A DNA stretch of 64,000 nucleotides from Streptomyces sp. NBC_01283 (GCF_041435335.1 NZ_CP108430.1:4371501-4435500), one strand, 5' to 3'. Positions 1 through 9,957 are shown, counted from the stretch's first letter. The notes: generated from the sequence alone by a model not told the origin. Numbers and translations: made by a program.

Positions 1-1145
1 TCCAGTGCCGTACGGCAGGCACCGATCGCCTCGATGCGGCGCAGCGTCGACTCGGGCGAGGTCCCGCGCGCCAGGCGCTCCAGCATGTCGAGCACCTCGG
101 TGTTGGCCAGTGCCACGCGCGAGCCCAGCTGCAGGGTGAGCACATCGCGGTAGACGCCGGTCAGCTCGATGAGCGCGAGGTCGAGGCTGTCGCGCTGGGT
201 GCGGGTCTTGCGGCGCTTCTGGCGGTCCTCCAGGTCCTTCATGATGCCCGCCGTGCCGCGCGGCATCCGGCCGCCCTTCTCCGCGCCGAGCGCCGCCTTC
301 AGGTCGTCCGTCTCCTTGACGTCGACCTCCTCGGCGACCTGCTTCGCGTCGTCGCCGGCCGTGTCGATCAGCTCCTGCGCGGCCTTGAGGCAGCCCCCGA
401 TGTCCTGCACCCGCATGGGCAGCTTGAGGACGGCGGCACGGCGCTCGCGTGCCCGCGGATCGGTCGCGAGGCGGCGGGCACGGCCGATGTGCCCCTGGGT
501 GGCGCGCGCGGCGGCGGCGGCGACGTCCGGCTCGATGCCGTCCCGCCGGATGAGCACGTCCGCGACGGCGTCCACAGGAGGCGTACGCAGCGTCAGATGG
601 CGGCAGCGGGAGCGGATGGTGGGCAGCACGTCCTCGAGCGAGGGCGCGCAGAGCAGCCATACGGTGCGGGGGGCGGGCTCCTCCACGGCCTTCAGCAGGA
701 CGTTGCCCGCGCCCTCGGTGAGGCGGTCCGCGTCCTCCAGGACGATGACCTGCCAGCGGCCGCCCGCGGGCGACATCTGGGCCCGCCTGACCAGGTCGCG
801 GGTCTCCTTGACGCCGATGGACAGCAGGTCCGTACGGACCACTTCGACGTCCGCGTGCGTGCCGACCAGGCTCGTGTGGCACCCGTCGCAGAAGCCGCAG
901 CCGGGGGCGCCGCCCAGCGCGCGGTCCGGGCTGGTGCACTGGAGCGCGGCGGCGAAGGCGCGGGCGGCGGTGGACCGCCCGGAGCCGGGCGGTCCGGTGA
1001 ACAGCCAGGCGTGCGTCATCTTGGACGCCTCGGGCCGCGGGGTGCCCTCGGCCACGGCGGTGACCAGCGTGTCGGCGTCCCGGGCGGCGGCACCGAGCTG
1101 CTCGCTCACCCGCTCCTGGCCCACCAGGTCATCCCATACGGTCAT
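1..1145 (-). CDS. holB: DNA polymerase III delta' subunit (partial, C-terminus beyond window)
   Basis: This is a clamp-loader subunit that helps place the beta sliding clamp on DNA. About 381 N-terminal residues are visible; the end lies outside the window. The protein starts MTVWDDLVGQ. It has a P-loop at residues 51-58 (GPPGSGRS) in which the usual Lys is Arg, in line with delta' subunits that do not hydrolyse ATP. A four-Cys zinc module follows (C70, C83, C86, C89), then the RSRC motif of clamp loaders. The ATG at 1145 has GGAGG nine bases upstream. It lies 266 bp downstream of the thymidylate kinase fusion on the same strand, the tmk-holB order seen in many bacteria. The family call is secure. 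Confidence 0.93.
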   Translation of the reverse strand, partial: MTVWDDLVGQERVSEQLGAAARDADTLVTAVAEGTPRPEASKMTHAWLFTGPPGSGRSTAARAFAAALQCTSPDRALGGAPGCGFCDGCHTSLVGTHADVEVVRTDLLSIGVKETRDLVRRAQMSPAGGRWQVIVLEDADRLTEGAGNVLLKAVEEPAPRTVWLLCAPSLEDVLPTIRSRCRHLTLRTPPVDAVADVLIRRDGIEPDVAAAAARATQGHIGRARRLATDPRARERRAAVLKLPMRVQDIGGCLKAAQELIDTAGDDAKQVAEEVDVKETDDLKAALGAEKGGRMPRGTAGIMKDLEDRQKRRKTRTQRDSLDLALIELTGVYRDVLTLQLGSRVALANTEVLDMLERLARGTSPESTLRRIEAIGACRTAL

Positions 1146-1306
1146 CGGTCACCGCCTCCGCCCTTGCTCCCGCACCCGCCCGCACCCGCTCGCATCGCCC
1201 GCCGCGCATCGCGCACCACACGCCACGCACCGCACCGCACCTCGCGCTGTCGCATTCATTGTGGAGCACGCCACTGACAACGCGGGCCGCCGTCCGTCGC
1301 CGTTCA

Positions 1307-1357
1307 GCGACGCACGGCGGCACACAGCCACGTACGCGACGCACGGCGGCACACAGC
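1307..1357. repeat. Two direct repeats of 22 bp, 29-bp period
   Basis: GCGACGCACGGCGGCACACAGC-type units lie at 1307-1328 and 1336-1357, in the 266-bp spacer between the tmk fusion and holB. The rest of the spacer is CGC/CAC-rich low-complexity sequence with no convincing gene. Confidence 0.6.
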
Positions 1358-1411
1358 GCCGCTCAGCGCTCAGCAGCCTCCGTTTCGAAGGGCTGGCCTC
1401 CGGCGAAGGGC

Positions 1412-4400
1412 TCAGCGCCCCTTCCGCCGACCCCGGCGCCCCCGGCCGTCCTCGTCCTCGTCCCGCTCCCCCAGCAACTCGTCCGCCAGGGAGGGCAGAT
1501 CGTCCAGCGGGGTCTCCTCCGCCCAGTCCGAGCGGGGCCGCTGCTTGGGCTCCCCGTTCTCGTCGACCTGGGGCAGCTCACGGGTCCGGTCGTTCCCACC
1601 GTCCGGTGCGGGGGCCGGCCGCTCATCGCGGAAGTACCCCGGCGGCACCTTGTCCTCCCGTACGGAAGGCAGCACGGCCGTCTCGTCGGCAGCCCCCGGC
1701 ACGGGCGGCTGCGGCAGCACCTCGGTCTCGTCCGAGCCGGACGTGTCCCGGACCGACGGGAGTACCGCCGTCTCGTCGGCCGCACCCGGCGCGGGCGCCC
1801 CGGGCTTCACGACGGGCGTGGGCACCGTCGTCTCGTTGTCCGGAACGGCGTCCGAAGGACTGTCGGATACAGCGTCCGCAGGGGAAGCAGACGGAGCGGG
1901 AGCCTGAGCCGGTGCAGGAGCCGGCTTCGCGGCCGGAGTCGACGCGACCGCCCTCGAAGCCGTCGAAGCAGCGGCCGCCGCAGCCGCGGAAGCCGCAGCC
2001 AGCCGCCGCGCCTCCTCGGCCCGCAGCAGCGCCGCCTCGGCCTTGCGCTGCTTCTCCAGGCGTCGCTCCTCGGCCTCGGCCCGGAGCCGCGCCTCTTCCT
2101 CCGCCTCGCGGCGGCGCCGCTCCTCCTCGGCCGCCCGCACCTTCTCCTCGGCGAGCAGGCGTGCCTGCTCCTCCTCGGCCCGGCGCTTGGCGTCCTCGGC
2201 GCGCTGCCTGGCCTCCTCGGCCTGGCGCTCGGCCTCGCGGCGCTGCGCCTCCTCCAGCTCGCGGCGCTTGCGCTCCTCCTCCTCGGCACGGAGCTTGGCG
2301 AGCTGCTCCTGGCGCTCGCGCTCGACCCGCTCCTCCTCGGCCTTGCGCGCGGCTTCTTCCTCGGCCTTGCGGCGCGCCTCTTCCTCGGCTGCCTTGCGGG
2401 CTTCTTCCTGTGCCTTCACCTCGGCCTCGGAGAGCGGCAGCATCAGGTCGAGCCGGTGCCGGGCGACGGTCGTGACCGCCTCCGGCTCCTGGGCGGCGTC
2501 GATCACCAGATAGCGCCCCGGGTCGGCCGCGGCGAGCGTCAGGAAACCGGACCGCACGCGCGCGTGGAACTCGGCGGGCTCCGACTCAAGACGGTCGGGG
2601 GCTTCCGTGAACCGCTCGCGGGCGGCCTCCGGCGCCACGTCGAGCAGCACCGTCAGATGCGGCACGAGTCCTGCCGTCGCCCAGCGCGAGATACGGGCGA
2701 TCTCCGTCGGGGACAGATCGCGTCCGGCGCCTTGGTAGGCCACGGACGAGTCGATGTACCGGTCGGAGATGACGACCGCGCCCCGCTCAAGGGCGGGCCG
2801 TACGACGGTGTCGACGTGCTCGGCGCGGTCGGCGGCGTACAGAAGTGCCTCGGCGCGGTGCGAGAGCCCGGCCGACGACACGTCGAGCAGGATCGACCGC
2901 AGTCGCTTGCCGACCGGGGTGGCACCCGGCTCGCGCGTCACGACGACTTCGTGGCCCTTGGCCCGGATCCACTCGGCGAGCGCCTCGGCCTGCGTGGACT
3001 TGCCCGCTCCGTCGCCGCCCTCCAGGGCGATGAAGAAGCCCGTGGGCGCGATCCCCTGGACGGGGTCGTCGCCGCCGCGCAGCGCGTCCCGCAGGTCGTG
3101 CCGCAGCGGCACGCCCTGCCGGTCGTCGATCTTGGCGAGGACCAGCGCGGCCACCGGCAGGAGCAGCGCGCCCACCAGCATCAGCGTGAAGGCGGCGCCT
3201 CCGTGGTCGAACACGAACTTGCCGTTGACGAAGCGGTGCGGCCCGATCGCCGCGGCGACCACGGGGGCCACGAGTGCGCCGAGCGCGACGAAGAGGCGTA
3301 CGACCGCCTGGAGGTGTTCCGTCGTGCGCGCCCTGCGGTAGTCCTCGACCTCCTGGTCGAGCAGCGCGTGCCCGGTGTGCGCGGCGATGCCCGCGGCCAC
3401 CCCGGCGAGCGCCAGGAGCAGCAGCACGGTCGTCAGGTCGGGCACGAGGCCCGCGGCGAGCAGCGCGACGCCGGTGAGGGCGATCGCGAGCGCGAGCAGG
3501 CGGCGGCGCGAGAGCGAGGGCAGCAGGGACGGCGAGGTGCGGATGCCGACGACGGTGCCGCCGGTCAGCGCGAGGACGATCAGGCCGTACGTGACGGGCC
3601 CGCCGTCCAGGTCCTTGGCGTGCAGCACGGCGACCGCGACGGAGGCCGCGACGGCTCCGGCGATCGCGGCGCAGGCGGCGACGAGCAGCGGGATCGCGCC
3701 GGTGCGGCCCTTGTCGGTGCCGCTGCCGGTGCGCGGCCTGCGCAGCCCTTCGAGGGGGCTACGCGCGCGTGGCGTCTGCGTGGCGGGAAGTTCGAGGAAG
3801 TAGACGATCGACAGCGAGGCCGCGAAGAGGCCCGCGGCGACGAACGAGCCGAGCCCCGCCTGGTGCGCCTCGAACCAGTCGAGCCCGGCGCCGAGGAGGT
3901 TGCCGACCAGAGTGATGGCGACGAGCGCGGCGGCCGCGATGGGCAGCGCCACGAATCCCGTACGCAGCGACAGGCGCCGCAGTGCGTCCATGTGGTCCGG
4001 CAGCGGCCGCACCGTCGCGCCCTCCAGGGGCGGCGCGGGCAGCAGCGCGGGTGCCGCGCTCTCGCGGCAGACCGTCCAGAAGCGCTCGGCGACGCCGATC
4101 ACGAAGGCGGTGACGAGGAGCATCGCGAGCGCGTTGTCCGGGGTCCAGTCGATCCACAGCGGCGCGACGATCAGGAGCCCGACCCGCAGCCCGTCGGCCA
4201 CGACCATCGTCCAGCGCCGGTCCAGCGGCCCGTCCGGTGACGTGATCGAGCTCAGCGGCCCCAGAAGCACCGCCCCGAAGAGCAGCGTCGCGAGGATGCG
4301 GGCCCCGAAGACAGCGGTGATCGCGAACGCGACCCCTCGATAGCCGCCCCCGAACGCCCCCTCGGCGATGGCCGCTTGCAGCGCGAGCACCACCAGCACA

Positions 4401-4564
4401 AGGAGGGCGAGGGCATCGCCGACACCGCCGACCAGTTGGGCGCTCCAGAGCCGCTTCAGTTGCGGCACGCGCAGCAAGGCGCGAACAGCACGCTCTCGGG
4501 AATCTGCGACCAGGGCGTCGTCGGGGGCCGGGTTTCCGGCCGTTGGCTGCTCGGCACGCGTCAT
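1412..4564 (-). CDS. tmk: MFS transporter-thymidylate kinase fusion with coiled-coil tail
   Basis: Thymidylate kinase converts dTMP to dTDP with ATP for DNA synthesis. This 1050-residue protein has three parts. Residues about 35-480 are hydrophobic segments of an MFS-like membrane domain. Residues about 505-700 are a complete dTMP kinase with P-loop GGDGAGKST, TREPG and the DRY-type SDRYIDSS motif. From about 710 a long Glu/Arg/Lys/Ala coiled coil runs into an acidic, Pro-rich end. A free-standing kinase is only about 210 residues. The same fusion is known in Streptomyces. The ATG at 4564 is preceded by a weak ribosome site. What the membrane domain transports, or whether it only anchors the kinase, is not evident. 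Confidence 0.9.
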   Translation of the reverse strand: MTRAEQPTAGNPAPDDALVADSRERAVRALLRVPQLKRLWSAQLVGGVGDALALLVLVVLALQAAIAEGAFGGGYRGVAFAITAVFGARILATLLFGAVLLGPLSSITSPDGPLDRRWTMVVADGLRVGLLIVAPLWIDWTPDNALAMLLVTAFVIGVAERFWTVCRESAAPALLPAPPLEGATVRPLPDHMDALRRLSLRTGFVALPIAAAALVAITLVGNLLGAGLDWFEAHQAGLGSFVAAGLFAASLSIVYFLELPATQTPRARSPLEGLRRPRTGSGTDKGRTGAIPLLVAACAAIAGAVAASVAVAVLHAKDLDGGPVTYGLIVLALTGGTVVGIRTSPSLLPSLSRRRLLALAIALTGVALLAAGLVPDLTTVLLLLALAGVAAGIAAHTGHALLDQEVEDYRRARTTEHLQAVVRLFVALGALVAPVVAAAIGPHRFVNGKFVFDHGGAAFTLMLVGALLLPVAALVLAKIDDRQGVPLRHDLRDALRGGDDPVQGIAPTGFFIALEGGDGAGKSTQAEALAEWIRAKGHEVVVTREPGATPVGKRLRSILLDVSSAGLSHRAEALLYAADRAEHVDTVVRPALERGAVVISDRYIDSSVAYQGAGRDLSPTEIARISRWATAGLVPHLTVLLDVAPEAARERFTEAPDRLESEPAEFHARVRSGFLTLAAADPGRYLVIDAAQEPEAVTTVARHRLDLMLPLSEAEVKAQEEARKAAEEEARRKAEEEAARKAEEERVERERQEQLAKLRAEEEERKRRELEEAQRREAERQAEEARQRAEDAKRRAEEEQARLLAEEKVRAAEEERRRREAEEEARLRAEAEERRLEKQRKAEAALLRAEEARRLAAASAAAAAAASTASRAVASTPAAKPAPAPAQAPAPSASPADAVSDSPSDAVPDNETTVPTPVVKPGAPAPGAADETAVLPSVRDTSGSDETEVLPQPPVPGAADETAVLPSVREDKVPPGYFRDERPAPAPDGGNDRTRELPQVDENGEPKQRPRSDWAEETPLDDLPSLADELLGERDEDEDGRGRRGRRKGR

Positions 4565-4594
4565 CCGTCCAGCCTATCTGGACGGTGCGACACT

Positions 4595-4630
4595 CCGAAG
4601 GGGCGCCCGAACAAACGGACGCCCCTTCGG
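4595..4630 (-). terminator. Rho-independent terminator after topA
   Basis: An 11-bp perfect stem (CCGAAGGGGCG with its complement, arms 4595-4605 and 4620-4630) encloses a 14-base loop. It lies between the topA stop and the tmk start, so it should end topA transcripts and separate the two units. Confidence 0.75.
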
Positions 4631-4673
4631 TTCACACATTCGCAGCGCAGGACAAAACGACGCGGACGGCCGG

Positions 4674-7505
4674 CTACTCGGCGTCGGACGCCTTGGCTGC
4701 CGAAGCCGCGGTCTTCTTGGCGGCGGCCGTCTTCGTAGTGGTCTTCTTCGCAGCCGTCGTCTTCTTTGCGGCCGTTTTCTTCGCAGCCGTCTTCTTGGCG
4801 GCGGTCTTCTTGGCCGGGGCCTTCTTCGCCGCCTTCTTGGCGGTCTTCTTGGCCGGACCCTTCGCCCGCTTCTCCTCGAGCAGTTCGAAGCCCCGCTCGG
4901 GGGTGATGTCCTCGACGCTGTCGGCGGCCCGCAGCGTGGCGTTCGTCTCGCCGTCCGTGACGTACGCCCCGAAGCGGCCGTCCTTGACGACGACGGGCTT
5001 CTTGCTGACCGGGTCCTCGCCGAGCTCCTTCAGCGGCGGCTTGGCCGCGGCCCGCCCGCGCTGCTTGGGCTGGGCGTAGATCGCCAGGGCCTCTTCGAGG
5101 GTGATGTTGAAGAGCTGGTCCTCGGTCTCCAGGGAGCGCGAGTCGGTGCCCTTCTTCAGGTACGGGCCGTACCGGCCGTTCTGCGCGGTGATCTCGACGC
5201 CCTCGGCGTCCGTCCCGACCACACGCGGCAGGGACATCAGCTTCAGGGCGTCCTCGAGCGTCACCGTGTCGAGCGACATGGACTTGAAGAGCGAGGCCGT
5301 CCGCGGCTTGACCGCGTTCTTGCCCGTCTTCGGGGTGCCCTCGGGGAGCACCTCGGTGACGTACGGGCCGTAGCGGCCGTCCTTGGCGATGATCTCGTGG
5401 CCCGACGTGGGGTCGGTGCCGAGCGCGAAGTCACCGCTCGGCTTGGCGAGCAGCTCCTCGGCGTACTCGACGGTCAGCTCGTCCGGCGGCAGGTCGTCGG
5501 GCACGTCGGCGCGCTGGTGGCCCTCCGCGTCCTTCTCGCCGCGCTCGATGTACGGGCCGTAGCGGCCGACCCGGAGCAGGATGCCGTCGCCGACGGGGAA
5601 GGAGGAGATCTCCCGGGCGTCGATCGCGCCCAGGTCGGTCACCAGTTCCTTGAGGCCGCCGAGGTGGTCGCCGTCGCCGTTGCCCGCGCTGGAGGCGGCG
5701 CCCGCGTCGTCGCCCTCGCCGAAGTAGAACCGCTTCAGCCACGGCACGGCCTGCGCCTCGCCCCGCGCGATGCGGTCGAGGTCGTCCTCCATGCGTGCGG
5801 TGAAGTCGTAGTCGACGAGCCGCCCGAAGTGCTTCTCCAGGAGGTTGACCACGGCGAAGGACAAGAAGGACGGCACCAGGGCCGTGCCCTTCTTGAAGAC
5901 GTAACCGCGGTCGAGGATGGTGCCGATGATCGACGCGTACGTCGACGGGCGGCCGATCTCGCGCTCTTCGAGCTCCTTGACCAGCGAGGCCTCGGTGTAG
6001 CGGGCCGGCGGCTTCGTCGCGTGGCCGTCGACCGAGATCTCGTCGGCGGACAGCGCGTCGCCCTCGCTGACCTGCGGGAGCCTGCGCTCACGGTCGTCGA
6101 GCTCGGCGTTCGGGTCGTCCGCGCCTTCTACGTAGGCCTTCATGAAGCCGTGGAAGGTGATGGTCTTGCCGGACGCGTTGAACTCGGCGTCGCGGCCGTC
6201 GGCGGCCGTGCCGCCGATCTTCACCGTGACGGAGTTTCCGACCGCGTCCTTCATCTGGGAGGCGACGGTCCGCTTCCAGATCAGTTCGTAGAGACGGAAC
6301 TGGTCGCCCGTCAGGCCGGTCTCGGCCGGCGTGCGGAAACGATCACCCGAAGGGCGGATCGCCTCGTGCGCCTCCTGCGCGTTCTTGACTTTCCCGGCGT
6401 ACGTGCGGGGCTTGTCCGGCAGGTAGTCGCTGCCGTAGAGCTGCGTGACCTGCGCGCGGGCGGCGGTGACCGCCGTGTCGGACAGCGTCGTGGAGTCCGT
6501 ACGCATGTAGGTGATGAAGCCGTTCTCGTACAGCTTCTGGGCCACCTGCATCGTGGCCTTCGCGCCGAAGCCCAGCTTGCGGCTGGCCTCCTGCTGCATC
6601 GTCGTCGTACGGAACGGCGCGTACGGAGAGCGGCGGTAGGGCTTGGACTCGACCGAGCGGACCGCGAACCGGGTGTTCTCAAGGGCCGCGGCGAGCGAAC
6701 GGGCGTTCGCCTCGTCCAGGTGGAGCGTGTCGGACTTGAGCTGGCCGACCGAGTTGAAGTCGCGGCCCTGTGCGATGCGCTTGCCGTCGACCGTGGTGAG
6801 GCGCGCGATCAGCTGCGAGGGGTCGGACGCGTCACCGGTGCGGCCGGTGCCGAAGGTGCCCGTCAGGTCCCAGTACTCGGCGGAGCGGAAGGCGATGCGC
6901 TCGCGCTCACGCTCGACGACGAGGCGGGTCGCCACGGACTGGACACGGCCCGCCGACAGCCGCGGCATGACCTTCTTCCACAGGACCGGCGAGACCTCGT
7001 AGCCGTAGAGACGGTCGAGGATGCGGCGGGTCTCCTGGGCGTCGACCATGCGCTTGTTGAGCTCGCGCGGGTTGGCCACGGCACCCTGGATCGCGGCCTT
7101 GGTGATCTCGTGGAACACCATGCGCTTGACCGGGACCTTGGGCTTCAGGACCTCGAGGAGGTGCCACGCGATGGCTTCGCCCTCGCGGTCCTCATCGGTG
7201 GCGAGGAAGAGTTCGTCGGAGTCCTTCAGCAGGTCCTTGAGCTTCTTGACCTGTGCCTTCTTGTCGGCGTTGACGACATAGATGGGCTCGAAGTCGTTCT
7301 CGACGTCCACGCCGAGCCGGCGCACCTCGCCGGTGTACTTGTCCGGGACCTCCGCAGCCCCGTTCGGGAGGTCGCGGATGTGCCCGACGCTCGCCTCGAC
7401 TACGTAGCCGGGGCCGAGGTAACCCTTGATCGTCTTCGCCTTGGCAGGCGACTCGACGATGACGAGTCGGCGGCCGCCCTTTGCGGTCTCGCTGGTCGGG
7501 GACAA
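4674..7505 (-). CDS. topA: DNA topoisomerase I
   Basis: This type IA topoisomerase relaxes negative supercoils by a transient 5'-phosphotyrosine break. At 943 residues it shows an N-terminal Toprim domain (LVIVESPAKAKTIKGYLG, then DEDREGEAIAWHL), the active-site Tyr in FITYMRTDSTTL, and repeated C-terminal GRYGPY modules typical of actinobacterial enzymes. The last 60 or so residues are a Lys/Ala/Thr tail resembling histone H1, which in Streptomyces TopA helps processivity. The start codon is TTG at 7505, giving SPTSETAKGG after the initiator. A terminator follows at 4595-4630. The 275 bases upstream should hold the promoter, which in this genus responds to supercoiling; I cannot place it. 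Confidence 0.96.
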   Translation of the reverse strand: MSPTSETAKGGRRLVIVESPAKAKTIKGYLGPGYVVEASVGHIRDLPNGAAEVPDKYTGEVRRLGVDVENDFEPIYVVNADKKAQVKKLKDLLKDSDELFLATDEDREGEAIAWHLLEVLKPKVPVKRMVFHEITKAAIQGAVANPRELNKRMVDAQETRRILDRLYGYEVSPVLWKKVMPRLSAGRVQSVATRLVVERERERIAFRSAEYWDLTGTFGTGRTGDASDPSQLIARLTTVDGKRIAQGRDFNSVGQLKSDTLHLDEANARSLAAALENTRFAVRSVESKPYRRSPYAPFRTTTMQQEASRKLGFGAKATMQVAQKLYENGFITYMRTDSTTLSDTAVTAARAQVTQLYGSDYLPDKPRTYAGKVKNAQEAHEAIRPSGDRFRTPAETGLTGDQFRLYELIWKRTVASQMKDAVGNSVTVKIGGTAADGRDAEFNASGKTITFHGFMKAYVEGADDPNAELDDRERRLPQVSEGDALSADEISVDGHATKPPARYTEASLVKELEEREIGRPSTYASIIGTILDRGYVFKKGTALVPSFLSFAVVNLLEKHFGRLVDYDFTARMEDDLDRIARGEAQAVPWLKRFYFGEGDDAGAASSAGNGDGDHLGGLKELVTDLGAIDAREISSFPVGDGILLRVGRYGPYIERGEKDAEGHQRADVPDDLPPDELTVEYAEELLAKPSGDFALGTDPTSGHEIIAKDGRYGPYVTEVLPEGTPKTGKNAVKPRTASLFKSMSLDTVTLEDALKLMSLPRVVGTDAEGVEITAQNGRYGPYLKKGTDSRSLETEDQLFNITLEEALAIYAQPKQRGRAAAKPPLKELGEDPVSKKPVVVKDGRFGAYVTDGETNATLRAADSVEDITPERGFELLEEKRAKGPAKKTAKKAAKKAPAKKTAAKKTAAKKTAAKKTTAAKKTTTKTAAAKKTAASAAKASDAE

Positions 7506-7780
7506 CTTCGCTCTTCTCTCCGGTCGGTACTCGGTGGCCGTGCTGTGTGGCCTCGCTCGGTGCGCTTGCGTTGCGCTGACGCTGCGGAGTGTGACGGTAC
7601 ATCCCGCCCCCGTGTCAAACGGGAAAAGCCCGCAACGGCCACTCGAACGGTAACCCGACTACCGCCATTCCTGCCGCCCGGAGTGGCGACCTGCCGTTTC
7701 ACCACCGGGTTCACCACCGGCGCGCCGCCTACGCCGGGCCTACGGCCCGTACGCGCCCCGCGGCCACCGGAACCTTCCGG

Positions 7781-7978
7781 TCAGAGCCGAGTGAAACACC
7801 ACACTCCGAGCACCAGTGCGCCCGATCCGGCGAGCGCGGCGAGCGTCGCCGATGCGACAGGGCTCACACCTTGGGCGACCGGCGCGCGGTGCGCCACGCG
7901 TGCCCCGGTCCACAGCAGCAGTCCCGCTCCGAACAGCGCGAATACCGTTCCCGCGAAGATCGCTGGTCCGCTCTCCAT
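7781..7978 (-). CDS. Small two-helix membrane protein, unknown function
   Basis: This 65-residue protein begins MESGPAIFAG and consists mainly of two hydrophobic stretches (about residues 5-25 and 43-62) separated by a short Arg/His/Pro linker. The ATG at 7978 has a strong GGGGAGG ribosome site seven bases upstream, which supports it as a real gene despite its size. It lies alone between topA and a methyltransferase gene, all on the minus strand. I do not recognise the family. A similar small gene is, from memory, present at the same place in other Streptomyces. Confidence 0.65.
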   Translation of the reverse strand: MESGPAIFAGTVFALFGAGLLLWTGARVAHRAPVAQGVSPVASATLAALAGSGALVLGVWCFTRL

Positions 7979-8273
7979 GGCATTGCCTCCCCGTACTGAG
8001 TTCCCGGCTTGGGAAACTTGCACGCCCGGGAAGCCGGGGCGCGAACCCCGGGTGAACGGAGGGCGCCCGGACCGAATCACCGGCCCGCCGCCCGGCCCAA
8101 CTCGACCGGATCCGGTCGCCGCGGAGCCGGTTCGCACAATCCACCTTCTCGATGTACGTCCCACGGGCGCGGACGTCCGCCCATCCCACCCACAACGGGG
8201 GACCGATGTCCCCGAAACGTACGAGACACGCCGTACGCGTAGCGCCGACGGCCCGGCATGCCGAGCGGCCTTC

Positions 8274-9794
8274 CTACGCGCCGACCGGCTCCAGGAAGCC
8301 CTGCTCGACGAGGAGCCGGATCTGCGACGGCGTGCGGTCACGCAGCAATACGGGGTCCTCGCCGACCAGTTGGGCGATCGCGTCGAGGATCCGACCCGCG
8401 CTCAGCGTCCCGTCGCACACACCGGCGAAACCCGCGCCCACCGTGTCCACCTTGGTGGCCCGGCGCATCCCGCGGTGCTGGCGCAGCACGACGTGCTCGG
8501 GGTCCTCGGCGCCGGGCAGCCCGACCTGCTCCTGCACGACCTCGTCCGCGAGCTTGAAGTGCCCCGCGAGCAGCGCGGCGTCGTCGTGCGTCCGCAGGAA
8601 GTCCTGGCGTGCGAAGAACCCCCGCACCGTCTCGCCCAGCGGCTGCTCGACGGGGTGCGGCCACTCCTCCACGGTCACCGACGGCTCGGCGGCGCCGGAC
8701 TTGCGCAACGTGATCCACCCGAACCCGATCGCGCGCGTCTTGCGGGCCTCGAACTCGTCCAGCCAGGCGTCGTACCGAGCCGCGTACTCCTCCGGGTCCG
8801 ACCGGTGGTCCCCGGCATCCCGCAGCCACAGCTCGGCGTACTGCGTGACGTCCTGCACCTCGCGCTGCACGATCCACGCGTCACATCCGCGCGGCACCCA
8901 GGAACGGAGCCGCTCGGTCCACTCCTCGCCCTCCACGTGCTGCCAGTTGGCGAGGAAGTGCGCGTACCCCCCTTCGTTCAACCGCTCCCCCGCCTGCTGA
9001 ACGAGCGACCGGCACAGATCGTCCCCGCCCATGCCGCCGTCGCGGTAGGTGAGCCGCGCTCCGGGAGAGATCACGAAGGGCGGATTGGACACGATCAGGT
9101 CGTACGTCTCCTCGCCCACGGGTTCGAAGAGGGAGCCCTCCCGCAGGTCCGCCTCCGGAGCGCCGGACAGGGCCAGGGTGAGCCGCGTGATGTGCAGCGC
9201 ACGGGGGTTGAGGTCGGTCGCCGTCACCCGGGTCGCGTGTTGCGCGGCGTGCAACGCCTGGATGCCGGAGCCGGTGCCGAGGTCGAGAGCACTGTCCACC
9301 GGCGCGCGCACCGTGAGCCCGGCGAGCGTCGTGGACGCCCCGCCGACACCGAGTACGACCCCTTCGTCATGGCTGCCGATGCCTCCGGCGCCGCCGACCG
9401 CGCACCCCAGGTCGGAGACGATGAACCAGTCCTCACCGCTCGGCCCGCCGTAGGGCCGCACGTCCACCGTCGCCTTGAGCGCGCCCTCACCGTCCGCCGC
9501 GGACAGCCAACCGCTCTCCAGTAGCGGGCCGACCGGCAGAACGGCCGCCACGCGCGCGTGCGACACGGAACGCTGCAGCAGGAAGAGCCGTACGAGCGTC
9601 TCCAGCGGCCCTTCGCCACGGGTGGCCCGCAGCGCGGGCACGGTCTCGCTGCGCGCGAGCGCCGTGTAGGCGGGCGCCCCCAGCAGTTCGAGCAGGCCGT
9701 CAGCGGTGAAGTCGGCCGCCAGCAGGGCTTCCCGCAACTGGGCGGAGACGTCGGCACGATCGGACGAGGGCAGGGGGGCGCTAGCAATACTCAC
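8274..9794 (-). CDS. Class I SAM-dependent methyltransferase, HemK/PrmC-like fold
   Basis: The protein (about 506 residues) has an N-terminal helical domain, then a SAM-binding core around VDSALDLGTGSGIQALHAA with the catalytic-type SNPPFVISP motif. NPPF motifs mark enzymes that methylate planar amino nitrogens such as glutamine amide or adenine N6. A C-terminal extension of roughly 200 residues follows that is not part of the usual core. The substrate cannot be told from sequence. The start is uncertain: the frame stays open to 9863, and I chose GTG at 9794 because homologues begin near there, although a GAGGGG stretch directly abuts it and leaves an unusually short ribosome-site spacing. 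Confidence 0.82.
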   Translation of the reverse strand: MSIASAPLPSSDRADVSAQLREALLAADFTADGLLELLGAPAYTALARSETVPALRATRGEGPLETLVRLFLLQRSVSHARVAAVLPVGPLLESGWLSAADGEGALKATVDVRPYGGPSGEDWFIVSDLGCAVGGAGGIGSHDEGVVLGVGGASTTLAGLTVRAPVDSALDLGTGSGIQALHAAQHATRVTATDLNPRALHITRLTLALSGAPEADLREGSLFEPVGEETYDLIVSNPPFVISPGARLTYRDGGMGGDDLCRSLVQQAGERLNEGGYAHFLANWQHVEGEEWTERLRSWVPRGCDAWIVQREVQDVTQYAELWLRDAGDHRSDPEEYAARYDAWLDEFEARKTRAIGFGWITLRKSGAAEPSVTVEEWPHPVEQPLGETVRGFFARQDFLRTHDDAALLAGHFKLADEVVQEQVGLPGAEDPEHVVLRQHRGMRRATKVDTVGAGFAGVCDGTLSAGRILDAIAQLVGEDPVLLRDRTPSQIRLLVEQGFLEPVGA

Positions 9795-9934
9795 CCCCTC
9801 ATTGTGACCCGCATCCGCCTCTCCACGCCGAGTCCGCCACTGCCGGGCGCAACCGGATGCCACCGGACGCAGCCGGACACACGGCTGCCCCGGCGCCGGG
9901 GGTCTCCCCCAGGCTCCGGGGCAACAGGTCGAGG

Positions 9935-9950
9935 AAGGGGGCGGCCCCTT
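9935..9950 (-). terminator. Short hairpin after the lipoprotein gene
   Basis: AAGGGG and CCCCTT pair around a GCGG loop just downstream of the lipoprotein stop. A 14-bp G/C palindrome at 9888-9901 follows and may add to termination. Confidence 0.4.
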
Positions 9951-9957
9951 GCGGCTC

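Noticed and set aside
169..2475. Long plus-strand open frame opposite holB and tmk
   Set aside because: It is Arg/Pro/Ser-rich with no motifs and mirrors real minus-strand genes; high GC leaves antisense frames open.
4368..9524. A 1718-codon plus-strand frame
   Set aside because: It is antisense to topA and the methyltransferase and reads as low-complexity Leu/Arg/Val-rich sequence.
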